A DNA stretch of 64,000 nucleotides from Acidiluteibacter sp965660325 (GCA_965660325.1 CBFHZL010000003.1:1-64000), one strand, 5' to 3'; shown: positions 17,491 to 26,763, numbered from the stretch's first letter. A program made the numbers and translations. The notes: a model not told the origin generated them from the letters alone.

Positions 17491-18719
17491 TAAACTTCTT
17501 CTACTTTAAATCCGATCTTATCCAGAGCTTCCCAAAAGTGGGGGAAAGATTTCTTTACTACCTCTGCATCCTTTATGATTAAAGCGTCTTGCTTTAAAGC
17601 TAATCCTGCGAATGACATTGCCATTCGATGATCTTTGTAGGTTTCGATTGCGTTTGTGGCAGGCTTAAACTCTTGAGGTTTTAATTCGAAAGCATCTTCG
17701 TCAAAAGGTAATAAATCGATTCCGAACTTGGCGATTTCAGTTTTCAGTGCCTCTACCCTGTCCGTTTCTTTAATTTTCAGACTTTTTATTCCTGAAAAAA
17801 TAGCAGGTAATCCTTCATATGCAACAATTGGTACAAAGGTTTGTGCCAAGTCAGGACAATCGAAAAAGTTATAGTCAAACTGTTGGTAAGGATTATCTGG
17901 AATCTCCTTTCGAAGCTTAATTCCTTTCTTTAAGTAAGAAACCTTAACTCCAAACTGTTCAAATAGATTGGAAACAACACTATCGCCTTGAATGCTTTCT
18001 TTGTTAAGACCATTTAAGGTTAATTCGCTTGAAGAGGCTAATGCTGCCATTTGGAAAAAGTAAGAAGCAGCGCTCCAATCTGGCTCGACAATAATACTAA
18101 GTGGTTTATATTTTTGAGAAGGCACCGTGATAACGTCTCCCTTCCACAAATAACTTATTCCCATTCGTTTCATCAACTCTAATGTCATATGGATGTAGGG
18201 CTTTGAGGCAACTTTTCCCTTAAGGTGCAACGTAAGTCCCAATTCAAGGCTTGGTGCAATCAACAATAAAGCAGAAATGTACTGGCTGCTAATGCTTCCA
18301 TCAATGCTAATTTCACCACCTTTCAATTTCTTACCTCTAATTGCAATTGGCGGATAACCTTCCTTGTTCATGTAAGAGATGTCTGCTCCTAGTTCTTTCA
18401 AAGCATCAACAAGCACTTTAATTGGGCGCTCTTTCATGCGATCGCTGCCTGTAAGAATTTTCTCTCCTTCTCGAGTAGAATAAAAAGCGGTTAAGAAACG
18501 AAAGGTGGTACCCGCATCTTCCGCATCTACTACATTTCGATCTTGCTCTAATATACCCGCAAGTAATTCTGTATCTCGTGCATTACTTCGGTTGATAATT
18601 TCAAACGATTGCTCGCACAACTGTTGAATAATCAACAAACGGTTACTAATGCTTTTAGAGGGAGGTAAATCTACTTTACCAAATAAAAACTTGGTTGGAT
18701 GGCTAATTTTTAGGTTCAT
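17490..18719 (-). CDS. aroA: 3-phosphoshikimate 1-carboxyvinyltransferase (EPSP synthase)
   Basis: 409 aa. EPSP synthase transfers enolpyruvyl from PEP to shikimate 3-phosphate. Diagnostic motifs are LPPSKSISNRLLII at the N-terminus, EDAGTTFRFL (phosphoenolpyruvate site), SISSQYISALLL, EPDWSAASYFF, KETDRVEALKTE and YKDHRMAMSFA. Its ATG overlaps the aroB stop by 4 bp (ATGA), so translation is probably coupled. Convergent with mqnE. Slightly shorter than the E. coli enzyme (427 aa), with all active-site segments present. Confidence 0.97.
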   Translation of the reverse strand: MNLKISHPTKFLFGKVDLPPSKSISNRLLIIQQLCEQSFEIINRSNARDTELLAGILEQDRNVVDAEDAGTTFRFLTAFYSTREGEKILTGSDRMKERPIKVLVDALKELGADISYMNKEGYPPIAIRGKKLKGGEISIDGSISSQYISALLLIAPSLELGLTLHLKGKVASKPYIHMTLELMKRMGISYLWKGDVITVPSQKYKPLSIIVEPDWSAASYFFQMAALASSSELTLNGLNKESIQGDSVVSNLFEQFGVKVSYLKKGIKLRKEIPDNPYQQFDYNFFDCPDLAQTFVPIVAYEGLPAIFSGIKSLKIKETDRVEALKTEIAKFGIDLLPFDEDAFELKPQEFKPATNAIETYKDHRMAMSFAGLALKQDALIIKDAEVVKKSFPHFWEALDKIGFKVEEV

Positions 18720-19792
18720 ATAGCAATTCTATTGTCGTATTGTTCTACTGCTTTGGTCAATTGTTCAGGAGTTACTGTTTGATTGATAACCCCTTGGCCA
18801 ATGGCGGATAAAAGAGTACAATTAATTTCTCCTCCATTATTTTTTTTGTCTTGATACATTAATTTAATCAGCGGTTTAATCGTTTTATTTCCAATTGACT
18901 TCAATGGAAAAAACGGCTGAAAGCTATCGTATATCTCTGTTAAGTCTTGAATGGTTAACATGCCTTTTAATACGGCAAGCTCTCCTTCTACCAACATACC
19001 CACAGCGATGGCTTCTCCATGAAGTAATTGATTGGGAGTATTCAAAAAATAACTCTCGATAGCATGGCCTACAGTATGACCAAAATTGAGCAGTTTCCGG
19101 TTGCCTTTCTCAAAAGGATCTGACTGAACTACATCATTTTTTATGCGAATACTGGTAGCTACAATCGTTTGGAAATCAACATTTGTTAAAGTGGCGTTTA
19201 CGGCCTCAAAGTAAGCCTTGTCGGCAATTAAACCATGCTTAAATACTTCAGCCATTCCTGATACCATTTGTTTCTTTTCTAACGTTCTCAAGAAATCGAT
19301 ATTGATGTAAACCGCCTTAGGGTTTTGAAATGATCCCAATTGGTTTTTATAGCCCATAAAGTCGACACCCGTCTTCCCTCCTACACTTGCATCTACTTGA
19401 GCCAATAAACTGGTCGGTAGTTGAATAAAATCAATTCCACGTTTGTAAACAGCTGCAACAAAGCCTCCCAAATCCGTTACAACTCCACCACCTAGGTTAA
19501 TGATCAAGTCATTTCTAGAAAAAGTCAGTTCTGTCAAAGTTTCCCAAATGGCCGAACAAATCGATAAATCTTTGCTTCCTTCTCCAGGATCGACTTCAAT
19601 AACTTCTACATCGGATAGAGCAGGCACTTCTTGAACTAAGATCGGCAAACAATTCTTTAGCGTATTAGTATCAGCAATAATCACTTTTTGGGAATGGCTG
19701 TAATGCTGCTCTAATTGTTCACTAAAATGAGATAACAAGGTGGTATCACCCACAATTATGTTATATTCTCCGGCGTCAATTTCATGTAACAT
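18716..19792 (-). CDS. aroB: 3-dehydroquinate synthase
   Basis: 358 aa from the ATG at 19792; a TTG three codons upstream (19801) is possible but less likely. AroB converts DAHP to 3-dehydroquinate using NAD+ and a divalent metal. Visible motifs: GDGSKDLS-type segment DPGEGSKDLS, NLGGGVVTDLGGFVAA (NAD binding), LPTSLLAQVDASVGGKTGVDF, and metal-site GHTVGHAIES with LLHGEAIAVGM. It is the first gene of an aroB-aroA pair. The divergent metallophosphoesterase starts 63 bp away. Confidence 0.97.
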   Translation of the reverse strand: MLHEIDAGEYNIIVGDTTLLSHFSEQLEQHYSHSQKVIIADTNTLKNCLPILVQEVPALSDVEVIEVDPGEGSKDLSICSAIWETLTELTFSRNDLIINLGGGVVTDLGGFVAAVYKRGIDFIQLPTSLLAQVDASVGGKTGVDFMGYKNQLGSFQNPKAVYINIDFLRTLEKKQMVSGMAEVFKHGLIADKAYFEAVNATLTNVDFQTIVATSIRIKNDVVQSDPFEKGNRKLLNFGHTVGHAIESYFLNTPNQLLHGEAIAVGMLVEGELAVLKGMLTIQDLTEIYDSFQPFFPLKSIGNKTIKPLIKLMYQDKKNNGGEINCTLLSAIGQGVINQTVTPEQLTKAVEQYDNRIAI

Positions 19793-19854
19793 AGTCCACA
19801 AAAATGAACAAATTATACGGTTTTTGCTATGCCCTTTTTTTTAAATAACTTCGA

Positions 19855-20352
19855 GTGGTGAAAAGAATTGGATTATTATCAGATACACATGGGTATTTGC
19901 ACCCTGCCACTTTTAAACATTTTGAGGAATGTGACGAGATTTGGCATGCTGGAGATATAGGCACAATGGAGGTTATGGAAGAGCTTGAAGAATTTAAGCC
20001 AGTCCGTGCTGTTTATGGAAATATTGATGGGAATGACATCAGAAAGGTATACCATCTGCACAATCGATTTATTTGTGAGGGTGTTGATGTTTGGCTAACC
20101 CACATCGGCGGTTATCCAGGAAGGTACAATCAGGCCATCCGAAAAGAAATCAATGACAATCCGCCAAAATTATTTATCTGCGGACATTCACACATACTAA
20201 AAGTGGTGAATGATCCTAAATTACAGCTTCTTCATATCAATCCTGGAGCAGCGGGCAAGCACGGCTTTCATAAAGTACTCACATTGGTTCGATTTACTTT
20301 AAACAAAGGGAATATCACCGACTTGCAGGTAATTGAATTGGAGGATAAGTAA
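19855..20352 (+). CDS. YfcE/MJ0936-type metallophosphoesterase
   Basis: 165 aa. All calcineurin-like metal motifs are present: LLSDTHG, AGDIG, YGNIDGND, THIGG and CGHSH, spaced as in the small YfcE/MJ0936 phosphodiesterases. The start is GTG at 19855 or the next codon GTG at 19858; no ATG is available upstream in frame. A TAACTTCG sequence at 19846-19853 resembles a -7 box but lies almost on the start codon, so a leaderless message would be needed if it were used. Probably a cytoplasmic phosphodiesterase of unknown natural substrate. Confidence 0.9.
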   Translation: MVKRIGLLSDTHGYLHPATFKHFEECDEIWHAGDIGTMEVMEELEEFKPVRAVYGNIDGNDIRKVYHLHNRFICEGVDVWLTHIGGYPGRYNQAIRKEINDNPPKLFICGHSHILKVVNDPKLQLLHINPGAAGKHGFHKVLTLVRFTLNKGNITDLQVIELEDK

Positions 20353-20447
20353 ATGTGATGCAACACGTTAAATGATGAAGTATTTAGGTAAGATTATATA
20401 AATAGCTGCACTACCTTATCAAAAATCATTAGTAATTATTAGCTCTA

Positions 20448-20485
20448 AGCCAACTATTTTAATCTCAGCCTACTATTTTGATTGA
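20448..20485. repeat. Imperfect 19-bp tandem repeat at the -33 region
   Basis: Two adjacent copies (20448-20466 and 20467-20485) share the core AGCCNACTATTTT. The second overlaps the -33 element of the promoter listed next. It could be an operator for a DNA-binding protein, but this is only a position-based guess. Confidence 0.35.
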
Positions 20486-20512
20486 TTCTAAATGTATTTA
20501 TGGATACGTTTG
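20482..20512 (+). promoter_or_regulatory. Full Bacteroidota promoter (TTG-N20-TACGTTTG)
   Basis: TTG at 20482-20484, then 20 bp, then an exact TAnnTTTG at 20505-20512, 43 bp before the ATG at 20555. The leader contains a small palindrome, AAGGTT-ATAA-AACCTT (about 20520-20535). Probably drives the envelope genes 20555-22249. Confidence 0.65.
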
Positions 20513-20554
20513 ACAACGAAAAGGTTATAAAACCTTCCTAATACAGATACATTT

Positions 20555-21283
20555 ATGAACCGTTTATTTCTACTGCTACTGTTAGCACTTAGCTTAAATC
20601 ACACTGCATATGCCCAAAGCACTGGTGAGTTAAGGGTTTTTTCTGGCCACGACAGCACCATCATTAAACTTGATAAGGCTAAATTAGATTTTAATAAGTT
20701 CTACACGCTAGACACGGGTATTTACAAAGTAGTTGGGTGGGCTCCCAAGAGAAAACTGATGACAAAAACAGTGAAAGTAAAACCCGGCTCTATTATCTCG
20801 CTTTCTTTTAAACTTGAGTATACCGATGAATACAAGACCTATCGGGCCAAAAAAGTGGATTACTATTTAAAAAGAATTCTGCTGCGATACGCAACTCCGG
20901 CTATCTATCTTGTATTAGCAAACAACTACCTATCAAATATAAATAGTTATTCAGATGATGCCGCTAACTTTGAACGTTTAGCAATTGAAGCAAAAACAAA
21001 TTACGATCAATCGATTTACCCAGCAGACATCAATTACCACAAAGGGACATTCAACCAGTACAAACGAAACTACAATGACGCTACGGATTACATCACTCAA
21101 AATAGAAATCGATTGGTCATTTCTTCTGCAGCAGCTGTAGTTATGACTTATGTTGGTTGGAAGTATTCTACTCGACTAAAGAAGCCGACCTACAAAGAGG
21201 AACGTCTATTGAGTAACCTACACTTTGTGCCTTACACATCTCCTGAAACTACAGGATTTTCACTTACTCTAAAACTCGATTAG
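20555..21283 (+). CDS. Secreted/envelope hypothetical protein
   Basis: 242 aa. Signal peptide MNRLFLLLLLALSLNHTAYAQ, then a small beta-rich domain (about 22-90) in which LDTGIYKVVGWAPKRKLMTK followed by KVKPGSIISLSF resembles PEGA-like domains that present a polypeptide loop, then a helical region with a possible membrane segment near 105-125 (RYATPAIYLVLANNYL) and another near 185-200 (ISSAAAVVMTYVGWKY). The assignment to PEGA is weak. It is the first gene of a tight group: the next start codon follows its stop immediately. It may be a periplasmic component anchored in the envelope. Confidence 0.7.
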   Translation: MNRLFLLLLLALSLNHTAYAQSTGELRVFSGHDSTIIKLDKAKLDFNKFYTLDTGIYKVVGWAPKRKLMTKTVKVKPGSIISLSFKLEYTDEYKTYRAKKVDYYLKRILLRYATPAIYLVLANNYLSNINSYSDDAANFERLAIEAKTNYDQSIYPADINYHKGTFNQYKRNYNDATDYITQNRNRLVISSAAAVVMTYVGWKYSTRLKKPTYKEERLLSNLHFVPYTSPETTGFSLTLKLD

Positions 21284-21664
21284 ATGAAACGATTATGCTA
21301 TTTTTTGCTCCTAACTTTTTTCATCTCTTGCGAGGAAGAAAACCTTCTTGAAGATGTATTTTTAGATAATCCATACGATTTAGAAGTGGTGGACTACGTA
21401 GAAGTCTACAATGTTCGCCAACTTGGCTGCGAAACCATTGAAATAGACTTAAGAGTGAATCTAGGAAATATCCCTCCTACGCTTAACTACTCTCACTTTG
21501 TAATAAAAACCGCTCCATCTCAGGCGAGAAAAGTCAATAAAGCTTTTACCAGTGACCTCAAAATTATAGTTCCCTGTGGTCTGGAAGAAACGTTTGAGAT
21601 TACTTTGTACGATGATAATACGCAGTTAGAATCCCTTCCTTCTGTTTTTAATTATATCCCTTAA
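21284..21664 (+). CDS. Small hypothetical lipoprotein
   Basis: 126 aa. Lipoprotein signal with FISC at Cys16, followed by EEENLLEDVF, an acidic stretch like the surface-export signal of Bacteroidota lipoproteins. The rest is predicted mainly beta (DLEVVDYVEVYNVRQLGC, EIDLRVNLGNIPP), with two further Cys (Cys47 and one in IVPCGLEE) that could pair. Possibly a single beta-sandwich domain. Its ATG directly follows the stop of the previous gene (TAGATG), indicating co-translation. No family recognised. Confidence 0.7.
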   Translation: MKRLCYFLLLTFFISCEEENLLEDVFLDNPYDLEVVDYVEVYNVRQLGCETIEIDLRVNLGNIPPTLNYSHFVIKTAPSQARKVNKAFTSDLKIIVPCGLEETFEITLYDDNTQLESLPSVFNYIP

Positions 21665-21673
21665 TCCTAAGCC

Positions 21674-22249
21674 ATGTCAAAGACGTATTTATATAACACT
21701 TTAATTGCAGTTTTGTTGTGCTGCACAGGCTGTGGAGAAGCAGACTTGAACCCTTGTTATGATGTAAACTGTATAGAAGGGCAATACTGCCTAGATGGAA
21801 CATGCATAGATAGCCAAGAGCCTTCATTAACCTTTACTGACCCTCCGGTTCCAAAGTCTGTTTTCATTACTTCAATGGTGGTAAATCGATTTCCTTTGGT
21901 AAGAAGCTCTGGCAATAGTTGGGATGGTGGCAGTTTACCTGGAAGTGCTCCCGATTTGCGCATTACCATAACGCAAGCAGGTTCCCCTCAATTATGGATG
22001 AACGACCCTGCATACAGCAATATCGATCGTGTTCCTGTGGTCATAAATCTTGCTACTCCTATTGAAATTTCACGCGTAAAAACATTGGTCGCCATTAATT
22101 TTTACGATTACGACACACCTTCTTTATCAGCATTTATGGGTGGAATATTTTTTACTCCATACAGCAGGGGTAATAATTATCCAACTCAAGTAACGCTGGA
22201 CAATGGGCTCATTTCTATCGACCTTAATTTTAGCTATACTTTTAATTAG
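21674..22249 (+). CDS. Cys-rich hypothetical lipoprotein
   Basis: 191 aa. The signal ends CCTGC, so lipidation is probably at Cys20. A compact disulfide motif follows, CYDVNCIEGQYCLDGTC, which is the EGF-like knot often found just after the lipid anchor of Bacteroidota surface lipoproteins. The main domain (about 50-191) is beta-rich, with NSWDGGSLPGSAPDLRITI that faintly recalls C2-type sandwiches; this is a weak impression. It starts 9 bp after the preceding lipoprotein and belongs to the same unit. Probably exposed on the cell surface. Confidence 0.7.
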   Translation: MSKTYLYNTLIAVLLCCTGCGEADLNPCYDVNCIEGQYCLDGTCIDSQEPSLTFTDPPVPKSVFITSMVVNRFPLVRSSGNSWDGGSLPGSAPDLRITITQAGSPQLWMNDPAYSNIDRVPVVINLATPIEISRVKTLVAINFYDYDTPSLSAFMGGIFFTPYSRGNNYPTQVTLDNGLISIDLNFSYTFN

Positions 22250-22264
22250 AATCTTTTTGAGGTC

Positions 22265-22327
22265 ATGAGATACTTAATTAGTGGTTTAACCAATGATCCC
22301 ACAAACCAAAAAACTGTCAATAAATGA
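22265..22327 (+). CDS. Possible 20-codon upstream ORF overlapping the next gene
   Basis: A short frame MRYLISGLTNDPTNQKTVNK ends with TGA overlapping the ATG of the 22324 gene (ATGA). That arrangement would allow translational coupling. Codon content is unremarkable and the frame could be chance, so confidence is low. Confidence 0.2.
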   Translation: MRYLISGLTNDPTNQKTVNK

Positions 22328-23529
22328 AGTACCTAATTGCCATTTTCACCCTAATCACATGGTTGCTCCCGGCAACGCTTCATGCACAGGATGATGCGCT
22401 TCTTAATGAAGTGAAGCAACATATCACCATAGATGAAGTTATTTTAAAATCTAGGGACTTATTGATAGTCAAACTGATTGAAGGCGATGATAATAAGGTG
22501 CAACAACTTGTTAACCTCTTGAACAATATTGGCGACTCCTTAAACAACCGAGAAACACTATCTTCATATGAACAGACGTTAATTAACCTTTCACTTGGCA
22601 ATTTTTACACGATTAGTACAGACTCCACTTTTATTCAGTGGGATCCAAAATTGAGCAGATATCAAAACAACGCTATTGATCGCAGAATAAGAAACTACGA
22701 CTTATTATCTGTTAAACTGAGGGACCATCTATTGAGGGAAAAAAATAGTATTCAGACGAGAATTATGAGTGATCCGACCTTGGTACCGGAGGAAAAAGAT
22801 TTTCTGAACTTATTAACATATACCTTGCTAACTGACCGCGACCAAAACTTCACGGAAGAAGCAAACAGAAGAGCAGACCAATTCTTATTTAAATACCGGC
22901 ATAGCAAATACAATCATTACGTAAGACGATACATTGTAGAGCGGTACGAAACTTCTAATTGGCGGTTTCATTATGATCTAGGATTAGGGTTTCACGGCAG
23001 CACAGATAGTTTGGGTACACTATTTAAGAATGGCTTTGCTTTGGGATTTGGGGCAGGAACTGCTTACAAAAATGTGGTTTTTAACTTAAAGGTGCATTTA
23101 GGAATTAGCTCACCGACTGAAGACTTTCGAAAAAATGATACCATTTGGGAAAAAGATCACAGCTCTAATATAACGCAATTTGAAACTTCATTAGGCTACC
23201 TTTTTGCTGCGAATAAAAAAATTAGTATTCTACCTTCTGTAGGACTAGGCACCACATCTATTGTTCCATCTCAAGGAAACTTATCTGATCAAGAACGCTA
23301 CGACGATGTTAAATTCAGGGCCAAACTCACCTACTTCGTCGGCCTCGGAATTGATTACAAAATTGTTACTAACGAGAACAGGTATTCAGAAACAGCCACC
23401 TATTTACAGTTGCATTATCGTTATTCAATGCCACAATTTGAACAATCGTTTAACGGGCTTGATGGAGATGTTCACATGATAACCCTTGGAGTTGGTGGAT
23501 TTTTTCGAGGAAAAAAACGGACATTTTAA
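22324..23529 (+). CDS. Secreted protein with C-terminal outer-membrane barrel
   Basis: 401 aa. Signal peptide (MKYLIAIFTLITWLLPATLHAQ), then an alpha-helical region of about 190 residues rich in Asn, Leu and charged residues, then a barrel-like half from about 215: alternating strands FHYDLGLGFHGS, FALGFGAGTAYKNVVFNLKVHLG, TSLGYLFAANKKISILPSVGLG, THLQLHY-type pieces and a final TLGVGGFFRG. The combination of a periplasmic helical part and a barrel is seen in several uncharacterised Bacteroidota proteins. It lies 74 bp behind the lipoprotein genes and may be co-expressed with them. Function unknown. Confidence 0.7.
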   Translation: MKYLIAIFTLITWLLPATLHAQDDALLNEVKQHITIDEVILKSRDLLIVKLIEGDDNKVQQLVNLLNNIGDSLNNRETLSSYEQTLINLSLGNFYTISTDSTFIQWDPKLSRYQNNAIDRRIRNYDLLSVKLRDHLLREKNSIQTRIMSDPTLVPEEKDFLNLLTYTLLTDRDQNFTEEANRRADQFLFKYRHSKYNHYVRRYIVERYETSNWRFHYDLGLGFHGSTDSLGTLFKNGFALGFGAGTAYKNVVFNLKVHLGISSPTEDFRKNDTIWEKDHSSNITQFETSLGYLFAANKKISILPSVGLGTTSIVPSQGNLSDQERYDDVKFRAKLTYFVGLGIDYKIVTNENRYSETATYLQLHYRYSMPQFEQSFNGLDGDVHMITLGVGGFFRGKKRTF

Positions 23530-23656
23530 TCAGCTTCGCAAGCCGAGAGTAGCTGCATAACGACTAAATCTGTTGATTTGCTGCACCGTAATGAATCATC
23601 CCTAAAATAGTAACTTTACCGACAGTACTTTTTCTTATCACAACCCATTATTATTT

Positions 23657-25432
23657 ATGAAAGTCAGTCGTAGATATACTTGTTCACCAAAATGGCTGAT
23701 TTTGCTAATGGGCTTCTTTTTCAGCAGCCTAGCTTCCTACTCTCAAGTCGTTACTATTGGCGGTATTGGATCACCTGGAGTTTGGGAAATTTCGCCATTT
23801 TACATATTTAATGCTTCTAGGATTAGAACTCAATATCTTTACCGCGCAAGTGATTTGATTACAGCGGGAGCTACTGCGGGAGTCATTGACTCTATCGCAT
23901 TTTACCGAACACCATCGAGTACATTTAATAGCGTAGGAGGAACAGCCAGAGGAACAATTCATTCGACCACAGCAACATCTTTAAGCAATAGCAGCAGCGG
24001 TGGATTTGAGCCGCTCAACGGAACAGGTTCGTCATTTACGGCTTTTAATCTAACCATTTCGTCAGGATGGAATAAGCAATCCTTAAACCTACCTTTTGTA
24101 TGGAATGGCACTGATAATTTACTTTTTAATATATGTACACGACCATCTTCTACCAATCCAAGTAGTGGACCCGCTGTTAATGCTTCATTTACCTCTTACG
24201 GCTCATGCATTTCAGGTATTGATGCTGCAAACGTAAGCTGCAGTAACGTAACGGCTACCAACGCTTATCTCGGTAGACCAGTGATTAGGCTCTATTTTTC
24301 AAATAGACCATCTCTTACTGTTACAACCACTACGAATGCAGGCCTATGTGGGTATGATGGCTCCATTATGGCTACTGCCTCAGGAGGCTACCCTCCTTAC
24401 TCTTTTTTGTGGAGTACTTCCTCTACCTCCAATCAACTAGCAGGTCTGAATTCAGGAAACTACACGGTCACAGTAAGTGATGCCCTAAACCAAACAACTA
24501 GCTCGACAGCAGCACTTGTTACGCCTCCAACAATAAATGTAGCTGTTAGCAGAATACAACAGCTAAAATGTTTTGGAATTAATGATGGTGAAATTGATCT
24601 TAATGTGTCAAATGGAACCCCTCCTTTTAGCTATTTATGGTCTGACAATTCAATCGATTCTAACAGAACCAATCTTGGTGCCGGGAACTATTCGGTTACT
24701 GTTACAGATAGCAACAGCTGTATCAGTACTTTAAATACCATAATCATCTCACAACCAATACCATTAACTATCAATTTTAGTCGAACCTTAGAGAGTTGCC
24801 CAAATGCTGCTGATGGCAGTTTATCAGCCTCAATAAGTGGTGGAAATAGTCCATATACCTATCAGTGGAGTAATCAGTCAAACAGTACCGCTATTTCTAA
24901 TTTAACTGCAGGTTCTTATAGCTTAACGGTTACAGATGCTCAAAACTGCATTCTTATTGATTCTATTGTGCTAATAAACCCTGATACAATAAATAGGAAT
25001 GTGATTGTTAGCGGCAACCTGCTTATCTCGTCACAGAGCAGCGTAAACTATCAATGGTTAAATTGCAGAAACAACTTCTCTCCTATCCCTAATGCAAACA
25101 CACAATTTTTCTCCCCTCCTCCAAATGGCGTATATGCAGTAGAATTAACCAAAGGTAGCTGCATAGATACAAGCTACTGCACTCCCTATTTGGTTACCAA
25201 TTTGGAGAACAAAGCAGCCAACCAGATTCAAGTATCAAACTATAACGGAATAGTTAAAATCAGTGCTTCTACTTATCTCAATGATGCTCTTTTTGTTTAC
25301 AACGCTCACGGTAAGCTCATTCACATTCAACAACTTATTGGTCAGAATATCGAAATAGATTTAAATAGCTCAGGAGCCGGTATTTACATTCTTAAGGCGA
25401 GTAGGTTTACCCATAAATTAATTATTCGGTAA
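23657..25432 (+). CDS. SprB-repeat surface protein with T9SS type A sorting domain
   Basis: 591 aa. Signal peptide ends near SLASYSQ. Residues about 30-210 form a beta-sandwich-like region. Three SprB-type repeats follow (about 222-440), each with the Cys...DGSI...SGG.PPY.(F/Y).WS pattern and closing G.Y.(V/L)TV(S/T)D. Such repeats occur in gliding adhesin SprB and other long surface proteins. After a short Cys-containing module, the last 75 or so residues are a type A sorting domain (LFVYNAHGKLIHI, GAGIYILKA, ending HKLIIR). It should be exported by the type IX system and anchored outside. Probably an adhesin or matrix protein. Confidence 0.88.
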   Translation: MKVSRRYTCSPKWLILLMGFFFSSLASYSQVVTIGGIGSPGVWEISPFYIFNASRIRTQYLYRASDLITAGATAGVIDSIAFYRTPSSTFNSVGGTARGTIHSTTATSLSNSSSGGFEPLNGTGSSFTAFNLTISSGWNKQSLNLPFVWNGTDNLLFNICTRPSSTNPSSGPAVNASFTSYGSCISGIDAANVSCSNVTATNAYLGRPVIRLYFSNRPSLTVTTTTNAGLCGYDGSIMATASGGYPPYSFLWSTSSTSNQLAGLNSGNYTVTVSDALNQTTSSTAALVTPPTINVAVSRIQQLKCFGINDGEIDLNVSNGTPPFSYLWSDNSIDSNRTNLGAGNYSVTVTDSNSCISTLNTIIISQPIPLTINFSRTLESCPNAADGSLSASISGGNSPYTYQWSNQSNSTAISNLTAGSYSLTVTDAQNCILIDSIVLINPDTINRNVIVSGNLLISSQSSVNYQWLNCRNNFSPIPNANTQFFSPPPNGVYAVELTKGSCIDTSYCTPYLVTNLENKAANQIQVSNYNGIVKISASTYLNDALFVYNAHGKLIHIQQLIGQNIEIDLNSSGAGIYILKASRFTHKLIIR

Positions 25433-25448
25433 ACGTTAAATCCATAAG

Positions 25449-25925
25449 ATGCCACTAATCCACTTAACTACTTCTATAAAAGCACCGGTGCAACTTGTTT
25501 TCGATTTATCTCGAAGCATCGATTTTCATCAAGAATCTGCTTCTAAGAGCAGAGAAAAAGCCATCGCCGGAAGAACGAGTGGATTAATAGCACTAAATGA
25601 AACCGTGACCTGGTCGGCCGTTCATTTTGGTGTTAGGCAACAACTAACCACCATAATTACAGCAATGGATTCCCCATCGTATTTTGTAGATGAAATGGTA
25701 AAAGGTGCGTTCAAGTCCATTCGCCATGAGCATCTATTTTTATTTGAAAATGGTATCACGACCATGACTGATAAATTTTACTTTGAGTCCCCTTTAGGCA
25801 TCTTAGGAAAACTTGCAAACGGGCTGATTCTAAAAAAGTACATGACTAATTTTCTGTTGGAGCGAAATGCAGCCATCAAACATACTGCTGAGAGGCAGCA
25901 AACAATCCCTAACTCTTCGATATAA
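25449..25925 (+). CDS. SRPBCC (START-like) family protein
   Basis: 158 aa. Begins LIHLTTSIKAPVQLVFDLSRSIDFH, the first strand and helix of the SRPBCC ligand-binding fold, and ends with a long C-terminal helix (LANGLILKKYMTNFLLERN). DEMVKGAFKSIRHEHLF is the characteristic central strand. Proteins like this are often annotated as polyketide cyclase/dehydrase or cell-division-inhibitor-like; the ligand is unknown. The TAA stop overlaps the ATG of the next gene by one base (TAATG), implying coupling to the lipoprotein gene. Confidence 0.85.
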   Translation: MPLIHLTTSIKAPVQLVFDLSRSIDFHQESASKSREKAIAGRTSGLIALNETVTWSAVHFGVRQQLTTIITAMDSPSYFVDEMVKGAFKSIRHEHLFLFENGITTMTDKFYFESPLGILGKLANGLILKKYMTNFLLERNAAIKHTAERQQTIPNSSI

Positions 25926-26656
25926 TGCGTATTTCCAGAATTAATCTACTTCTTATCATCGTAATAGCTTTACTAACGTCAAGCTGTATTTCTACCAAAA
26001 AAATAGAACGTTCATTTGGCTATTATCGGCCAATAATTAACTACATCCCTGACAGTGAAATAAATCCGAACAAACTACCCCTTTTCCTTAAAGTTGATGC
26101 AATAATCTTCGATCAGTCGGTGCGAAAGAAAACTTCTGTAACCAAGAAAAGTGGTTGGATTATTCCTTTGGGAATAGTGAATATCTGGAAATCAAAGAAA
26201 ATGTGTTATCAGGGTATTTCCAGTTATTATACGCCTGTAGAACGTTCGTTTAACCACTATTTAAAAGCAGAATCAAGAAGATCGGGAGTTTATCAATTGG
26301 ATAGCCTTAATGCTGATTATGAACTATCCATAGAAATTAAAAAAATTGAAGCTTATGGACCCTACACCGATGTGGGTTATACTTATGCCTATTTATTTTC
26401 GTATAGAGGAACTACAGGGCCTGCTTTTGCTGAACTCACAGCAACTTATCAATTAAAGAAAAATGGTGCGGTCATTAAAGAAGAAACGTTTGAATCGAAT
26501 AAAAAAGTAGCGTTCATCGATCATTTCTATGATGATAGAAAAGACTTATTAAAAATCTATTCTACTAGAATGGCTGAAGCCACTTCACAAAACATGAAAA
26601 CGGTGATAGAGGCCATGGTTACTGATTTAAATGGCTATTTTAGGAAAAAAAAGTAA
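25925..26656 (+). CDS. Hypothetical lipoprotein
   Basis: 243 aa. Lipoprotein signal with LTSSC at Cys21. The mature part starts ISTKKIERSFGYYRPIINYIP and is mixed alpha/beta with a long C-terminal helix (ATSQNMKTVIEAMVTDLNGYF). YSFRGTTGPAFAELTATYQL-like strands resemble auxiliary lipoproteins that sit in the periplasm, but I cannot place it in a family. It is coupled to the SRPBCC gene upstream and lies 107 bp before the transglutaminase-like gene. Confidence 0.7.
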   Translation: MRISRINLLLIIVIALLTSSCISTKKIERSFGYYRPIINYIPDSEINPNKLPLFLKVDAIIFDQSVRKKTSVTKKSGWIIPLGIVNIWKSKKMCYQGISSYYTPVERSFNHYLKAESRRSGVYQLDSLNADYELSIEIKKIEAYGPYTDVGYTYAYLFSYRGTTGPAFAELTATYQLKKNGAVIKEETFESNKKVAFIDHFYDDRKDLLKIYSTRMAEATSQNMKTVIEAMVTDLNGYFRKKK

Positions 26657-26763
26657 GGAAATATTGAATTTTAAACATTCACAAGGGATTTCCCCAATTC
26701 GATACAATAGTATTGTTTTAACCATTGATTGTTGGTATTTTGGAAGCCTTAAAAACAGCATTC

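Noticed and set aside
19846..19853. TAACTTCG as promoter of the metallophosphoesterase gene
   Set aside because: It ends one base before the GTG start and would require a leaderless message; not strong enough to annotate.
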